The notes under the pieces were generated by a model. It was not told where the DNA came from. It was given only the letters and a program-made list of their open reading frames with translations, and did no database searches. The position numbers and the translations under genes were made by a program. A DNA stretch of 64,000 nucleotides from Aedes albopictus (lineage: Eukaryota; Arthropoda; Insecta; Diptera; Culicidae). The first letter of the stretch is position 1. Every line of letters starts with the position of its first letter. Shown here one piece after another: positions 44,941-57,059 of the stretch. The stretch spans positions 347,748,505-347,812,504 of the forward strand of contig NC_085137.1 of NCBI RefSeq assembly GCF_035046485.1, given 5' to 3'.

Positions 44941-47036
44941 ACAAAAATTGACAACATTTCTTCGAGAACCGGTTCCGGGACCATCAGGTGGACAATGATG
45001 TTTCCAGTTGTTCGATGATTGATGAACTATCTATGAAATTCTATGAATTTTGATAAGTCTCACGGCACATTCCAGGTGTCCAAGGAACCGGGTTTCGAAC
45101 CATCTAGTGGCCAATCCTGTTTTCGGCATTTAACTTGGCCACTGATGTATTCGCATCCAAATTCTGCAACTCTTGATAGATCGGACAGCGTGATCAAAGA
45201 CATTGCGGGAAATGAGCACTTTTCCGGGGTCCTGGTAATCGCTTCTGCTACTACTAGGTGGACAATGTTGTTTCCCGTAGTTGGCTTGAAAACTGATAAA
45301 TTCATTATAAAATTCTGAGAATTTTGATGTGCCGCACGAGATGGTCATACAAAATGCGAGAATTGGCCACATTCTCGGGGTCCTGGGAACAGGTTCCAGG
45401 ATCACCAAGTTACTAATTCTGCCTCTGATACCTGATGTGAGCATCAAAATTCTGCACATTTCGATGCATCGGACAGCATGATCATAGAAAATGCAAGAAT
45501 TGACCTCATTGCCGAGGTCTTGAGAACCTGTCCCGGGAACCTGTCCCGGGAACCAGTTCCGGAACCACCAGGTAGATAATGTTGTCTTCAGTTGCTGGTT
45601 TGATAACTGGTGGATTATCTATGAAATTCTGTGAATTTTGATGTGCCACATGAGATAGTCATACACAATGCGATAACTGGCCACATTTCCGAGGCCTCCG
45701 GATCCGGGTCCGGGACCTCCAAGTGGCCAATCCTGCTTTTCGTATCTGATGTGGCCACTGATATATTCGCATCAAAATTCTGAAAAATTCGCACGGCATG
45801 GTAAAAAAATTCGAGAATAGATCACATTTTGGGAGTCCTTGGAACCGGTCCTGGGAATCGGCTCCAGGACCACCAAGAGGACCATGTTGTTTCCTGTTGC
45901 TTGTTTGATGACTGATGAATTATCTACACATGATGTTCTGAGAATTTTGATGTGCCATACGGCAAGGTCATACAAACTGCGAAAATTGGCCCCATTTTCG
46001 GAGTCCTGGTAACCAATTACCGGGAACCTGTTCCAGGACCACTAAGTGGCCAATCCTGCTTTTCGTATCTGATGTGGCCACTGATATATTCGCAACAAAA
46101 TTCTGCAAGTTTAGATATGTCGCACGGCATAGTAAAAAAAATCGAGAATTGACCACATTTCCGGGGTCCTCGGAACCGGCCCTGGGAACCGGTTCCGAGA
46201 TTACCAATGTTGTCTTCAGTTGCTGGTTTGATGACTGGTGAATTATCAATCAAATTCTGCGAATTTCGATGTGCCATACGGCAAGCTCATATAAACGGCG
46301 AGAATTGGTCACATTTCCGGGGTCCCGGGAATCGGTTCCGGGACCACCAAGTGGCCAATCTTGCTTCTGGCTTCTGATATGGTCACTGATGTATTCTCCA
46401 TAAAATTCTGCAACTTTTGATATGTCGCACGGCATGGATTCACCATATTTGTAAAATGGTCCCCTATCGGGGGTCTCCGGGAAGCCGTTCCGAGGCCTCA
46501 AAATTTAGTCCCGTGGCCACCTGATAGCCAAAACTTATCTGGTCAGTTAGCTTAGTGGTTGGGGCAGTTTGATGCTGCTTTTTCCGGTGCATTTAACACT
46601 CCAAACATTCAAATCAACTGCATTTTGCATAACTTGTTGCGAAAAATACCCTCCTGCGAAAATAGCCAAACCATGGTCCCTCTGGCGTCGGTTCCAAGTG
46701 GCCACATCCAACCGAACCTTAGTTTTGAGCCGGATCCACAAAATTTAAGCCCTAACGATAATTTTGAGTACAAAAACTTTATTATTTTATTGAGAAATGA
46801 CTGTGAAATCGTTGTACCAAATCCGGGTCAATATGACCCGAACACCTTAAACGTAACTTTTTTTGTCCAGCCCTTCAGAAACGACCAAAATTATCGGTCA
46901 AAATTTTAAAAATAAGTTTTTGGCAAAAGATTAAAAGTCACAAAGTTTCAAGGCTATAGCAAATCAGGATCAAAAGATATTGCGCCTGAAAAGTGCGATC
47001 CGGGTCATATTGACCCGAACACCGTAGGAAGGTTAA

Positions 47037-47895
47037 AGGAATTTTTTTCTTTCGAATTGAATTTAATTAAAAAAAAAATATTACGAAACATAAAACGTCT
47101 TAGGTATGCAATAAGCATACGTTAAGAACGGGTTTCTTTACGTTTTTAATAAGTTGAAATGTTAATCTTGTAAAATATAACTTTTACAGCAAGTTTTCAA
47201 AGATAATGTTGTTATATGAAAAAATCGAGTAATCTATATATTTGCTGTTTTTTATGTGTATTGCTGTTTGCTTGACAATTTGCAAGAGTCGCGAATTTTC
47301 AGTGAAAAAATAAGTTGTAAGGAAAATTTAAGTTTGAAGTACTGAACATGAAAAATGAAACAAAAGTTGGAATCTTTGCTAAGCAAAAGACCTGATTTTC
47401 TTTATGCTTTCCATTCTTATATGTAAAATGAAAATAATGAGAAAACTTACAAATAATGTTTTCGTAAAAAACTCAAAATAATGATAGTTTTTTTTTAAAG
47501 CATCAAAACTCACAAAGCCAGTACACACCCTTTCAAACAACAGAGTTACTAACTATAGAATTGTATTAAAGATTAAAAATCGATAGAGCTTTTGTAAACT
47601 ACAGAGTACAAAAACCACTTGCGAAAATATGATGCATCGAATGCAGCAAAAGGAACACATCATATGTGATGGAAATTTTTGAACATTCTCAACGTTACCT
47701 TGCAGATGAAAAGAAAAGAATTACGAACGTGAATTGTACTCAGGTCCTTTGGGTGTGAATATCACGCCCTAGCAATTTTGGCCATCTTAGCTTGTTGAAG
47801 CACAGAGAAGGCCTGCTCAAGGATTTTGAAGCGAAACCACTACTTGGCCATTACTTGTCCCATCTTTTGACACAGTAATAGAAACTAGCTACATG
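47037..47895. other. AT-rich interior of the outer hAT insertion
   Basis: No coding frame or repeat is recognised. This may be original sequence of the 14-kb element. Confidence 0.45.
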
Positions 47896-48050
47896 AAAAA
47901 AAAAACGACCATGTGAGTAATACTCGCAAGTGAGAAGCGAGGTCTTACTCACAAATGAGTATACGCATACGTGAGTAACTCAACGTGAGCATTACTTACA
48001 AAAGAGTAAGGTGAATGTGTATTTTTACTCGTATATGGAACACCGGTAAT
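47896..48050. repeat. GTGAGTAA/ACTCGC-type short repeats
   Basis: Alternating gtgagtaatactcgc and tactcacaaatgagtat motifs resemble the interior of the hAT-type MITE at 17615-18077. No ends were defined. Confidence 0.45.
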
Positions 48051-48460
48051 GGGAAGAATTCTTTTTAAGAAATTGTTGCAGAGGATCCTTGAGAAATTTC
48101 TAGAGGGCATTCCTAAGATATTCCTTGATTAATTTCTTCAGGAATTATTTTGAATAGATTTCGAAGGGTTCCTTCTTAAACTCTAGTAAGAAAAACTTTC
48201 ACATGCTTTTTGGAGATTTGTTTTAAAAAATATCGGAAATTTCTTGTCGACGGATAACTCTATTAATATCTCCACAGATTCTTTGAGAAATTCATTCAGA
48301 AATATTTCCAAAGAATGTCTTTGGACATTTCTTAAGAAATACCTGAAGAATTTATTTCTGAGATCTTTGCAAATGTTTTGTTATGCGTTTCACAAAGAAT
48401 TTCCCGAAATGTTTCTCCAGGTGTTTCCCCAGGAAGTTGTTAGGAAACTTCTTCTAGGAT

Positions 48461-48731
48461 GTAAAAAAAGAAATTCGGGTTAAGTACTGTTCCTTTCAAT
48501 TCCACTAAGAATTTGCATCCCTTGACAGATACGTATTTCGACCTCAACTGTAAGGTCGCCTTCAGTCTCTCGTACTTGACTCGACTGGACTTGACTGGAG
48601 TCGAGTCAAGTACGAGATACCGAAGACGACCTTACAGTTGAGTTCGTAATACGTATCTGTCAAAGGATGCCAATTCTTAGTGGAATTAAAAGGAATACAT
48701 AGCACTTAACCCGATTTTCTTTTTTCTTACC
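48461..48731. mobile_element. ~270-bp near-perfect hairpin element
   Basis: The arms run outward from cgactggacttgactggagtcg to gtaaaaaaagaaattcggg on the left and cccgattttcttttttcttac on the right, with few mismatches. The arms contain ggtcgaaatacgtatctgtc-like text. One arm-like copy is at about 16650-16735. No TSD was found. Confidence 0.85.
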
Positions 48732-49057
48732 ACTAACTTTACTTCCTCTAACTCTTTCTTTCAGAATTTCCTGCTTAGATTTCTTCAGAAATTCGTATGT
48801 GAAGATATTTTTATTCCCGGAGGTTTCGTCACAATTTCAAAATTAAGAAGTTACTTCATGGAGTTTTCCTGAAAAAATTAAAATTCTGAAATTCTTCAAG
48901 TAAAAAAGGGATTTGTTCGGAAACTCTTCCCAGGGTTCTCCCAGACTTTTTTTTGAGAAATTCGTTCAGTGATTCCTGCAGAAACTCCTTCATGTTTTTT
49001 TAGAAAAAATGCAAAAAAAAAATATCTTGATAAACTTCTGGAACAACTCTATCAATC

Positions 49058-49107
49058 CGAGATGAACCAGCCCTAGGCTTAAAATCTCGTTAATAAAGAT
49101 AATAAAA
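49058..49107 (+). mobile_element. Feilai-like SINE 3' fragment
   Basis: gagatgaaccagccctaggc followed by aaaatctcgttaataaagat matches the 3' end of the SINE at 24340-24513. The tRNA-like head is absent. Confidence 0.7.
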
Positions 49108-52100
49108 AAACTCTATCAATGAAAGAATTTTTGACAAATTTCTACAGAGATTCCTGGAAAAATCGTGGAGGAATTTCTGGAGAAATCTGTTCAAAAAATG
49201 CAGACAAAGGTACTTGTGGATTTTTTAAGAAATCCTTCGTTGAATTTCTAAAGATTCCTATGAGGATTTTCTGAAGGGATCCTTGGAAGAACTGCTGGAG
49301 GTGCTTCTGAAAGATTCGTCGAAAATAAAATTTCGTGATGTTTTTGAAGAGATTTCTTTGAAGAATTCTTTAGAGAACCAATAAAGAAATTAAAAAAAAA
49401 CGGAGAACCCTCTACAAATATTCTTTGAAACATTTCTAGAAACAAAATCTTTGAAAAATGCTTATTAGTTGAAGTTCTGCAGCAATTGTTGAGAGAATCT
49501 TTTGGAAAAAAAGAAAAAAATCCTGAAGAAAGGTCTGAACAAATTCAAAGCAATGCCAGGAGGAATACCTCAAGGAACTATTGGATAAACTTCTGTAGGA
49601 ACTTCCCACAAAAATCTTTTGAGAATTTCTAGAGGAATTTCCAAAAAAAAAATCCCTGAAAAAATGTAGGCAATAATTTCTGGAATAATTCTTGAGGTTT
49701 ATTTTTTATAATCTTTGTATTTTTGTATATTTTAAATTATGCTAGTTCTTCATACAAACTGGATGTTTCTGAATTTCTGATAGAATCTCTGAATGTATGT
49801 TAAAGAAAAATATCTCCTGGAATTGCATCTTTTCAAGATACGTGAGAAGAAATCATTGATTAAATTTCGGAGAAATTCTATAGAAAAACTCCTGAAAAAA
49901 ATTTGGAGGAATTTCCCCAAAATTATTGAAAAAAATAATATCTAGAAATACAAGCATAACTTATGTAGCAATCCCTGAAGGAATTTTCTCTTTAATTCTT
50001 TAAAGAATCCCATGAGGATTTTCAAAAGGAATTTCTGCGGAAACCCGTGAACCAGTTTCAGGATATTTTTTGAGAAACTCACAGGAAAGTCCATTGGCGT
50101 AGCTAGGGGGGGTTCCAGGGGTGCCAGGCACCCCCTAGTACAAATTTGGCACACCCTAGAATTTTGCTTTGACAGTCACCTAAAATTATAAATTTCACAC
50201 AATAAATTCCAATATTTATTAATGGCACATTCGAATAAAACTTAAACACACCCAGAATAACTTATATACCTGTTGTACGTTTTGGCACTTTAGATATTGG
50301 TAAGTACAATCAACAGACTTCTCCATGGATTCCTCCAGAAATACCTTTATCTATTCATACAGTGATTTCTCTAAACTTTCTTCATGGATTCCTCTCGATA
50401 TTTCTTCAATGAACTTCCCTCAGGATTCTCCAGGCAGTTCTGATGGGGTTGTACATTCTAGAAATTTCTGTAGAGATTGATCCAGAATTTTCTTGTTGTA
50501 TTTCTTTCGAAAAATCTTACTTTGGTACTTCTTGGAATTCTTCTAGGGATTCTTCCAAAAAAATTTCTTGAGATTTTTTTTTAGGAATTCCTGGTGGGAT
50601 TATCCACGACAACCTTCCTGGATCCATTCAGAAGTTCCTCCGTTGATTCTTCCAGGAATTCCTTCAGAGATTTTATACAGAGATTCTTCCAGAAATTTCT
50701 CATGAAATTCCTCCAGGAGGTTATATTGACTTTACTCTGGGAACTGTGGCTAGGGTTCCAGCAATTTCTCTTAAAACTCCTCCAAAAATTCTCACTGTGT
50801 TACCTTCAGAAATTCTACTAGGGAAGTTCTTTCGAAAATTCTTCCACAAAATCACCCTGGGATTTTTCTAAAAATCCCTTCGGTGATTCTTCTAGAGATT
50901 TCTTCAAGGATTTTACCAGGACTTCCTCCAGAGATTCTTCTGGAAATTCCACGGGAAATTTCTCCAAGAACTTCTATTGGCCTTCCTCCATGAATTCCAG
51001 CTGGAATTGTTCAAGCAATTCCCATTAGGACTCCTTCAGAAATACTTCCAGGGATTTCACCTGGCATACTTACTTGCTGCAATACTTTCGGAAAATTTTC
51101 CTGAGATTCCTCCAGAAATTCTTCCTGCGATTCCATCAGGGATTCTTCCAGTATATTTCAACCGATTCTTTCTAGGAGAACTGTAGGTATTTCTCAAGGC
51201 ATTAGTTAGAGGAACTTCTCTTAGGATATCCCCAGCATTCCTGATTCTAGGATTTCTCTAGAAATTACTCCTATGATACTGGAGGATTACTAGAAATTCC
51301 TCCAGATCTGCGCTTCCCAAACTCCGTTTTCGCGGCGCACCAGCCTCTTGCTGGCTCGCTAAAAGGAGTAGAACAAGCCTGCGATACGTGGGGGCGCCAC
51401 GAAAACGGGGATGCGCTGCTCCAGATATTCTAGCTGGGATTCCTTTAGCAATTCCTGCGGTTCATCCAGCTATTCATCCTTAATAAATTCTAACTGTGGT
51501 AGTTCAGAATTTTGTTGCTGGGAGCTTGCCAGGTAATCTTCCTGAAATTCTTGCAGAAATTTCTTTGGTTGTCCTACCAGGGATTTCTCCTAGGATTCTT
51601 CCAGAAATTCCTCATGGAATTCCTACAGAAACTATCTTTGGCCTTCCTCCAATAATACCTCAAACAACTCCTCCTACGGTTCTTCCAGCAATTCCTTCAG
51701 AAATTCTTACTATGATACGTCCAGAAACTCTTCTAGTGATTCCATTACGAATTTATCCTAGTATTATAGCTGGAATTCTTCCAGGAAATCTTCCTCACAT
51801 TTCTTCAGAAATTCCTCCTGTGATTCCTTCAGGGCCTTCTCTATAGATTCTTTCAGAATACCTCTACCGGTTCTTGCAGGGACTTCTATAGGCATTCCAA
51901 AGATTTTTTCTTTGGATTTTCCCAGGCATTCCTGATGGGGTTTCTCTATAATTTCCTGTATAGTTTCCTCCAGGCATTCCTCCTAGGATTTCCGCTGCGA
52001 TTTCTACAATGACACACCCCAGAGTCCTTTTAAGAATACCTCTTGAGATTTTTCATGTGACTTTTTGAGAACCTTTCCGGTGATTACTCCAGGAATTTTT

Positions 52101-52859
52101 ATCGAAGGTATTTTATCCAAGGATTCTCTCATAAATTTCTCATGGGTTCTTCTAGCAATGCCATCTTGGACTCCTTCAGAATTTCTTACTGTAATACCTC
52201 CTGAAATTCTTCTAGAAACTATTCTCCAGGATTTCCTTCAAAAACTTGCTGGGATTGTTCAAGGTAATCTTTCTAGGAGATCCTTGCAGAAGTACCTTCA
52301 GTGTTTCCTCCTGGAAATCCGAAAGTTTTTTTTTTCCTGAGATTTCTCCAAATATTTCTCATTGGACTCCTCCAAAAACTCTTCTTGACTTTCATCCAGG
52401 AACTCCTCCTGGGATTCAATAAGCTATTCCTGTTGCTTCTAATGTTTCAGGAATGCCTCCTAGGTCCCCTCCAGAAATTCTCACTGTGGTACCTGCAGGA
52501 ATCCCTCTAGGGATTTCTCATGGCATTCTTGCTAGAATTCTTCTAGGCAGTTTTCCTAGGATGCTTCCAGAAATTCCTTTGATTTTTCCAGGGATTTTTC
52601 TAAAACTCATCCAGGATTTTCTCTAGAGTTTTTATTCGTGGATTACTATAGAAATTAATCACGGTATTTCTCCTGGAAATCCTTTTGGGCTTCTTCAAGG
52701 AATTCCAGTAGAAATCTTTCGAAATTCAGGAATAGTTGGAATTTCCAGAGAAATCCTAGGAGGTGTTACTAGAGAAATCTCTAGTGAAATCCTATAGGAA
52801 TGTACGGAAAAAAACTTGTAATTACTTAGAAAGCACAAAATTGACAAATTGAGAGACGA

Positions 52860-52930
52860 ATTTGCGAAAAAAAATCGCGTTCTGGTGGGGTTTGAACCTT
52901 GGACCCCGTATTCGCTAGACCATAGAATGG
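52860..52930 (-). other. tRNA-like fragment
   Basis: The minus strand reads atggtctagcgaatacgggg, then tccaaggttcaaaccccacc and agaacgcg. It has a B-box-like ggttcaaaccc and a weak A-box-like tggtctagcg only about 20 bases apart. This is too short and incomplete for a tRNA gene; it is probably a SINE remnant. Confidence 0.4.
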
Positions 52931-54539
52931 CCATTTCTTTGAGGATTCCTTCGGTATGGTTTTTTTTTTAATTTCTGCGGCAGTTTCATCAAAATTTCAT
53001 CAGCAATTTCTTTGGATTTTTGTTCTATAATTTCAATGGCCATTCTTCTGAAATTACATCAGCAGTTTCTTTTTCAGTTATTTTGCAAATTTATTAGGCA
53101 ATTTTATCGTGATTGTTTTTAAAATAATTTATGATTTATTTGTATTTATGTTTATTGCTTCCGAAAATTGCTGGATTTGAAAATCAGAAATTCTGAACTG
53201 GTCTTGTTCAAAGAAAATCCTATGAAATGTACGAAAAGCTTACTGACAGATTCCCAAAGAAATTGCCGGAAAAATTCCATCAAAATTACCTTAGAACTTT
53301 CAAAGTAGTTGCCAAAATAATTCATATAACAATTATCAGAGGAATTCCTGAAGAAAATATTACGACTTTTTGAATAAATTGGTCAATTCCAATCTCAAAA
53401 TAAATTCCCGAAATATTTTCAATAAAAAAAAACAAATTTCGAACAAAATTCTCAAAGAATTATCCGAAAGCATCAAAGGAATTTTTAAAGAAAATTTAAA
53501 AAGAACTCCTAAATTAATTGCCGTGAAAAATTCGCCAAAGATTTGTTTCTTTCAAATAAATTTCCTGAGGAAATCTCTAGAAAATTTGCCGAATTAATTT
53601 CCGAAGGTATCAGCAAAGAGGTTCCCAAAGTAATAATCGAAGTTTCCAAAATTTCCGATTGAATTGCTGATGAAATTCTCAAAAAAAAAAGTTCAATGCA
53701 AGTAGCATCGGAATTACTGAAGGTATTCCGAAATCATCTGAAGAAATCTAGAAGAAATTGTCTGAAGAATTTTCAATAAAATTAAAGAAGCGATTTATGA
53801 AAGAATTTCCGAAGGAGTTTTCAAAGGAATTGGCGAAGGAATACCAAATATCTTAAATAATAAAAGTCCAAAAAATGGACGAAAATCCAAAAAAGTAGAA
53901 TGACTTGCCGAAGATATTTCCAAAAAAAAATGTGAGGATGTTCCCAGAGTCATTGTTGAATGGATTACCAAAAGCTTCACTAAAAGAATTCCAAAGGAAT
54001 TGCCTGAAGAGTAATTTGAGTTTTTTTAAAGCAAATATCAATAAAAAATTAGCTTTATGAAGCATTCCATTCATCAGATATATTACCAATGCAGTCGAAA
54101 TTGGAAATTGGTGCGAGCATCAGAATGAGTGCGAGCATCACAATGAGAAAAAATGAAATTTGCTCGCACCAAATTCCGGGTTTCAACTGGATTGATAATA
54201 TGTTAGTGAAGCTTCAGAACGGAACTCAGGATAACCGAGTGCGAGTTTCGTAGTCTTAAGAATCATACTCACAATTTTCCTGTAAAAATATTTTCATGTC
54301 CAGGTGGTAATATTCAACTAATTAAAAAACGCTTTTCAGCCATTAATGTTGTGGCCAAACCAAAAATGCAAATATGTTTCCTGATTTTGCAATTTTCAGT
54401 AGTTATAACACTTAAAAATTTTCTTAAAAACTATTTTTTAAGGGTTATTATTGTGCAATAAAACAAAGAGCACGATGAATACATGTTACACGCAAATTTG
54501 TGGATATTTTATAGTTTCCGAGATTTACACGTCCAATAA

Positions 54540-55205
54540 CACTAGTTTACAGCATTTTTGAACTCGGTAAGCTGATGATCATTTTTGGTGTAGAATCATG
54601 CCCTGAATGAAGGAAAAAAATACAGTAGAGCGGAAATTTTTTCGACTTTTCATACAAGGATGATGATTTGAAATCGATTTTTGTGCTGTTTTCAAGCAAG
54701 TCTCTAACTTCACACATCTCATTCTCCGTAATAAATGCTCCGATTGAGCTGAATTTTTTACTGTAACTCGCCTACATATAAAATGTCAAACAAACGTTGA
54801 GAAATAATTTTTAGATTGTTTTTTTTTTCTAATTGAAAAAAAAAATACATTTTTTCGAATATTTTTGGAAATTTTGCCAAAATTTAAGGAGACTGTCCCA
54901 AAAACTCGCCAATATCTTGAATTTCATCAACCTGACGCAAAACCTGCATTCAGATGATCGAATGGTATTGTATTCAGCTTTTAATTTACGGAAAAAGATT
55001 TGGAATTGGTTGAACAAAACGCAAGATATTTGAATTTTAATAAATTTCATATTTTAAAAAATTGTAAAACTCGATATTGAGCTAAAACTGAAAAACTGCT
55101 CTACTTAAAGTTTTTTGAAGCGCGGTTTCAAAATCAGCGCTTAATTATGCTTCAAAAATTTTGGTCGATGACAGAAGTTCACGACTTTTATTTTGTAAGC
55201 TAGTG
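54540..55205. mobile_element. 666-bp element with CACTAG ends in copy 2
   Basis: It starts CACTAGTTTACA and ends TGTAAGCTAGTG (11 of 12 inverted matches). TAA lies on both sides (54537-54539 and 55206-55208). The matching site in copy 1 (near 7240, reverse strand) is uninterrupted. A CACTA start with a 3-bp duplication suggests CACTA, but a TAA target also fits Harbinger. No coding frame is recognised. Confidence 0.82.
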
Positions 55206-55819
55206 TAATTGCTTCGAAAATGTGTTCTAATGGACCTGATTGTTTTCAATCCACAAAACAGGGGTAGTCGCGATGATTGTTAAGTTCAAACTGAAGATAC
55301 AAATTCCATCTATTTTATTTTTCCCGCGACGCAGTATATCATTATACTAAGAAATTAAGGGTGAATCGGTATTTCTTTTTACAAAAAAGCAACCTGGAAG
55401 CCACTAAAACTGGCACCCCCTGGGCACCCCCTAGGAAAAAATCCTAGATACGCCAATGGGAAAGTCCCAGGGAAAATTCCTGGAAGAATCCCTGGAGAAA
55501 TTTTCACAAAAATTCGGCAACGTAAAAGTTCAGAATAATTAAGAATATACATATTTATTTTACCATGCAAAATCATAAAGTTCTGCTATTTACACCATTT
55601 AGTGAAAACTTACTGCAAATAGATATGTTCGTGCAAAATTCGGAACACAAAAATTTACATGTGCAACATACAGATTTCTTACGGGGTCTGACTGGATCTA
55701 CGGAAACTTGGTGTTTTTTTTTGGCTTTTAGTTACAGTTTTAAAATACAGACAAATACAGATTTTCTAAAATCCTGATACAGATTTTTGGAAAAATCATC
55801 TGGCATCCCTGACCACGAG

Positions 55820-56257
55820 TGAGCAAGGCAACTCATTGCTCTTTCAACTCTGTTTGTTGCTTAGATGACGAGATCCGTGCATTTGGTATTTACAAGGCAG
55901 CCATTGTGCCGGCCATTTCTGGATTCGCTCATATATGACCTTAAGTTTCAGTCGTATAGTAAGTATTTTAACCGCGAGGGACATGGAAGGCAAGGTTTTT
56001 ATCTATTTAAAATGTTCTTGGGTTTTATTTAACACCGCCAGCGATGATGGTTCCACATAGCAGCAGGTCCAGAAGATTTTGAAACTATTGAGAATTGAGC
56101 TACAAGTCGTAAGCCACGTGTGCAACGTTTTGATGGCTTCTTCTTCTTAGCGTAACGTTTAAAATGGACAAAGCCTGCTTCTCATCTTAGTGTTCTATTT
56201 GCACTTCCACAGTTATTATATGAGAGCTTCCTCTGTCCATAACTATTTTGCAGTATA
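55820..56257. other. Unassigned flank of the outer hAT insertion
   Basis: No gene is recognised. Starts tgagcaaggcaactcattg, the sequence that would join 41631 in the empty site. Confidence 0.45.
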
Positions 56258-56472
56258 GACGCTATAGATGCCATAGACTCGAGGCGATATGGTGTAGTAA
56301 TTTGATTTTAATGTGTTTACCGTGAATTCAGAGGGTACCGAGTTAATATGACGTCATGCAACCCATTGTCGCTATTGAAATAGTGACGTCATGCTCGTTT
56401 GGCTACACGAACTAACAGTTCGTTTACCTGCAGTTGTATTCGCCTCCGCGAGTCTATGGTATCTATAGTGTC
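56258..56472. mobile_element. MITE with 24-bp inverted ends
   Basis: gacgctatagatgccatag with actcg on the left is complementary, with two mismatches, to cgagtctatggtatctatag with tgtc on the right. The target duplication was not resolved. It lies immediately left of the TTAA MITE. Confidence 0.7.
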
Positions 56473-56489
56473 TCCATGTTATGCAGTTT

Positions 56490-56613
56490 TTAACCCTAAA
56501 AGGGATACCTTCATGGCCTCAGTTTCGTCACCTCGCTGAGTGTGTTCTATCAAAGACGAGCTCTGAAAGGCACCTGGGGTCCAATGGATCCCAGGTATCC
56601 CTTTTAGGGTTTA
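56490..56613. mobile_element. 124-bp TTAA MITE (family A), copy 2
   Basis: Same length and sequence type as 6979-7102, inverted. It is flanked by TTAA on the left and TTTA (one change) on the right, with ends CCCTAAAAGGGATACC. Confidence 0.88.
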
Positions 56614-56639
56614 TAATGTGGCAATTCTAAAACATTAGC

Positions 56640-56940
56640 CCGAACGACACTAGCCCGAAAGCAACGTTAACCTGAATGCCACTAACCCGAATCCTACAAG
56701 GCCGAATCTGATAAGCTCATCCATCACAATCTTGGTAACAGTACAACACAAAAAAGCGCTTATGTTTCAAAGAAGGAAAACCTCTGCCGAATGGCGCTAA
56801 TTATGGCGCTAACAGGATTTGTGGCAATATATCTTGAAAGAACAGCCGATAACTGAAAGAAGCAAAAATCTCTGATGAAATTATTGATCAGTTTTCCCCA
56901 ACATGCGTTTTATAGCATTCGGGCTAGTGTCGGGTTTGTC
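56640..56940. mobile_element. Element with CACTAGCCCGAA motifs
   Basis: acactagcccgaa and variants recur on the left (56640-56710). The complement ttcgggctagtgtcggg closes the right near 56918-56934. The ends are approximate. Confidence 0.5.
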
Positions 56941-56947
56941 TAGCCAA

Positions 56948-57059
56948 AGTCTACGCTCCATACAAATTTTCAAATTTTTGTATGGACGAAAGTCTACGTG
57001 GGGGGAGGGAGGGGTCTGAGATGACCAAAATTTGGTCAACGTGGTTTATGAACAGCCCC
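56948..57059. mobile_element. Partial GGGGCTGTTCATAAACC MITE
   Basis: The right end cgtggtttatgaacagcccc matches the 60362-60505 element. The interior includes gtctacgctccatacaaat, a near copy of its complement, and a G-rich tract. Confidence 0.65.

Larger units (their letters stand above)
41831..47036. mobile_element. 5.2-kb foldback element of ~160-bp units, TTAA ends
   Basis: The outer ends are TTAACCTTCC and its complement, with TTAA at both edges. Arms 41855-42950 and about 45770-46865 are nearly identical inverted copies (~1.1 kb). The matching frames 42432-42692 and 46017-46277 differ at only two of 86 residues. Inside, about 25-30 diverged ~155-165-bp units each carry a GGAACCGGTTCC-like palindrome, cggaaatgtggccaattctc and atggcacatcaaaattcgcag. 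The centre holds a 96-bp tandem duplication and an RTE fragment. Open frames are repeat translation. Confidence 0.88.
48051..50083. repeat. Degenerate GGAATTCC-type array with interruptions
   Basis: Imperfect units such as ggaatttctggagaaatc, interrupted by a hairpin (48461-48731) and a Feilai 3' fragment. Short open frames are repeat translation. Confidence 0.7.
50092..55458. mobile_element. Large non-autonomous hAT-like element, copy 2 (inverted)
   Basis: It starts CATTGGCGTAGCTAGG and ends CCTAGATACGCCAATG. It is flanked by the exact 8-bp duplication ggaaagtc (50084-50091 and 55459-55466). Its right end matches the left end of copy 1 in reverse, and internal landmarks occur in reverse order, so it is the same family in opposite orientation. 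Length is 5367 bp. It is mostly GGAATTCC-type array (about 50300-52800) plus T-rich and AT-rich blocks. No transposase is recognised. One nested element is defined by comparison with copy 1 (54540-55205). Confidence 0.9.
41632..55811. mobile_element. 14.2-kb hAT-type insertion (composite, nested)
   Basis: It starts CAGAGATGCCAGATATACAG and ends ATCTGGCATCCCTG (13 of 14 inverted matches). It is flanked by the exact 8-bp duplication accacgag (41624-41631 and 55812-55819). Both subterminal regions repeat the motif atacagattttt several times, as expected of transposase-binding repeats. The TSD shows that everything between is one insertion locus, later enlarged by nested elements: a 5.2-kb foldback, a hairpin and the second 5.3-kb hAT-like copy. 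No transposase is recognised. Confidence 0.88.

Noticed and set aside
42214..46501. Many ORFs of 60-110 codons with shared peptides on both strands
   Set aside because: Translations of the ~160-bp units of the foldback. They occur in mirrored pairs because the arms are inverted copies.
52860..52930. Possible tRNA gene on the minus strand
   Set aside because: The A and B boxes are too close and the 5' half is missing.
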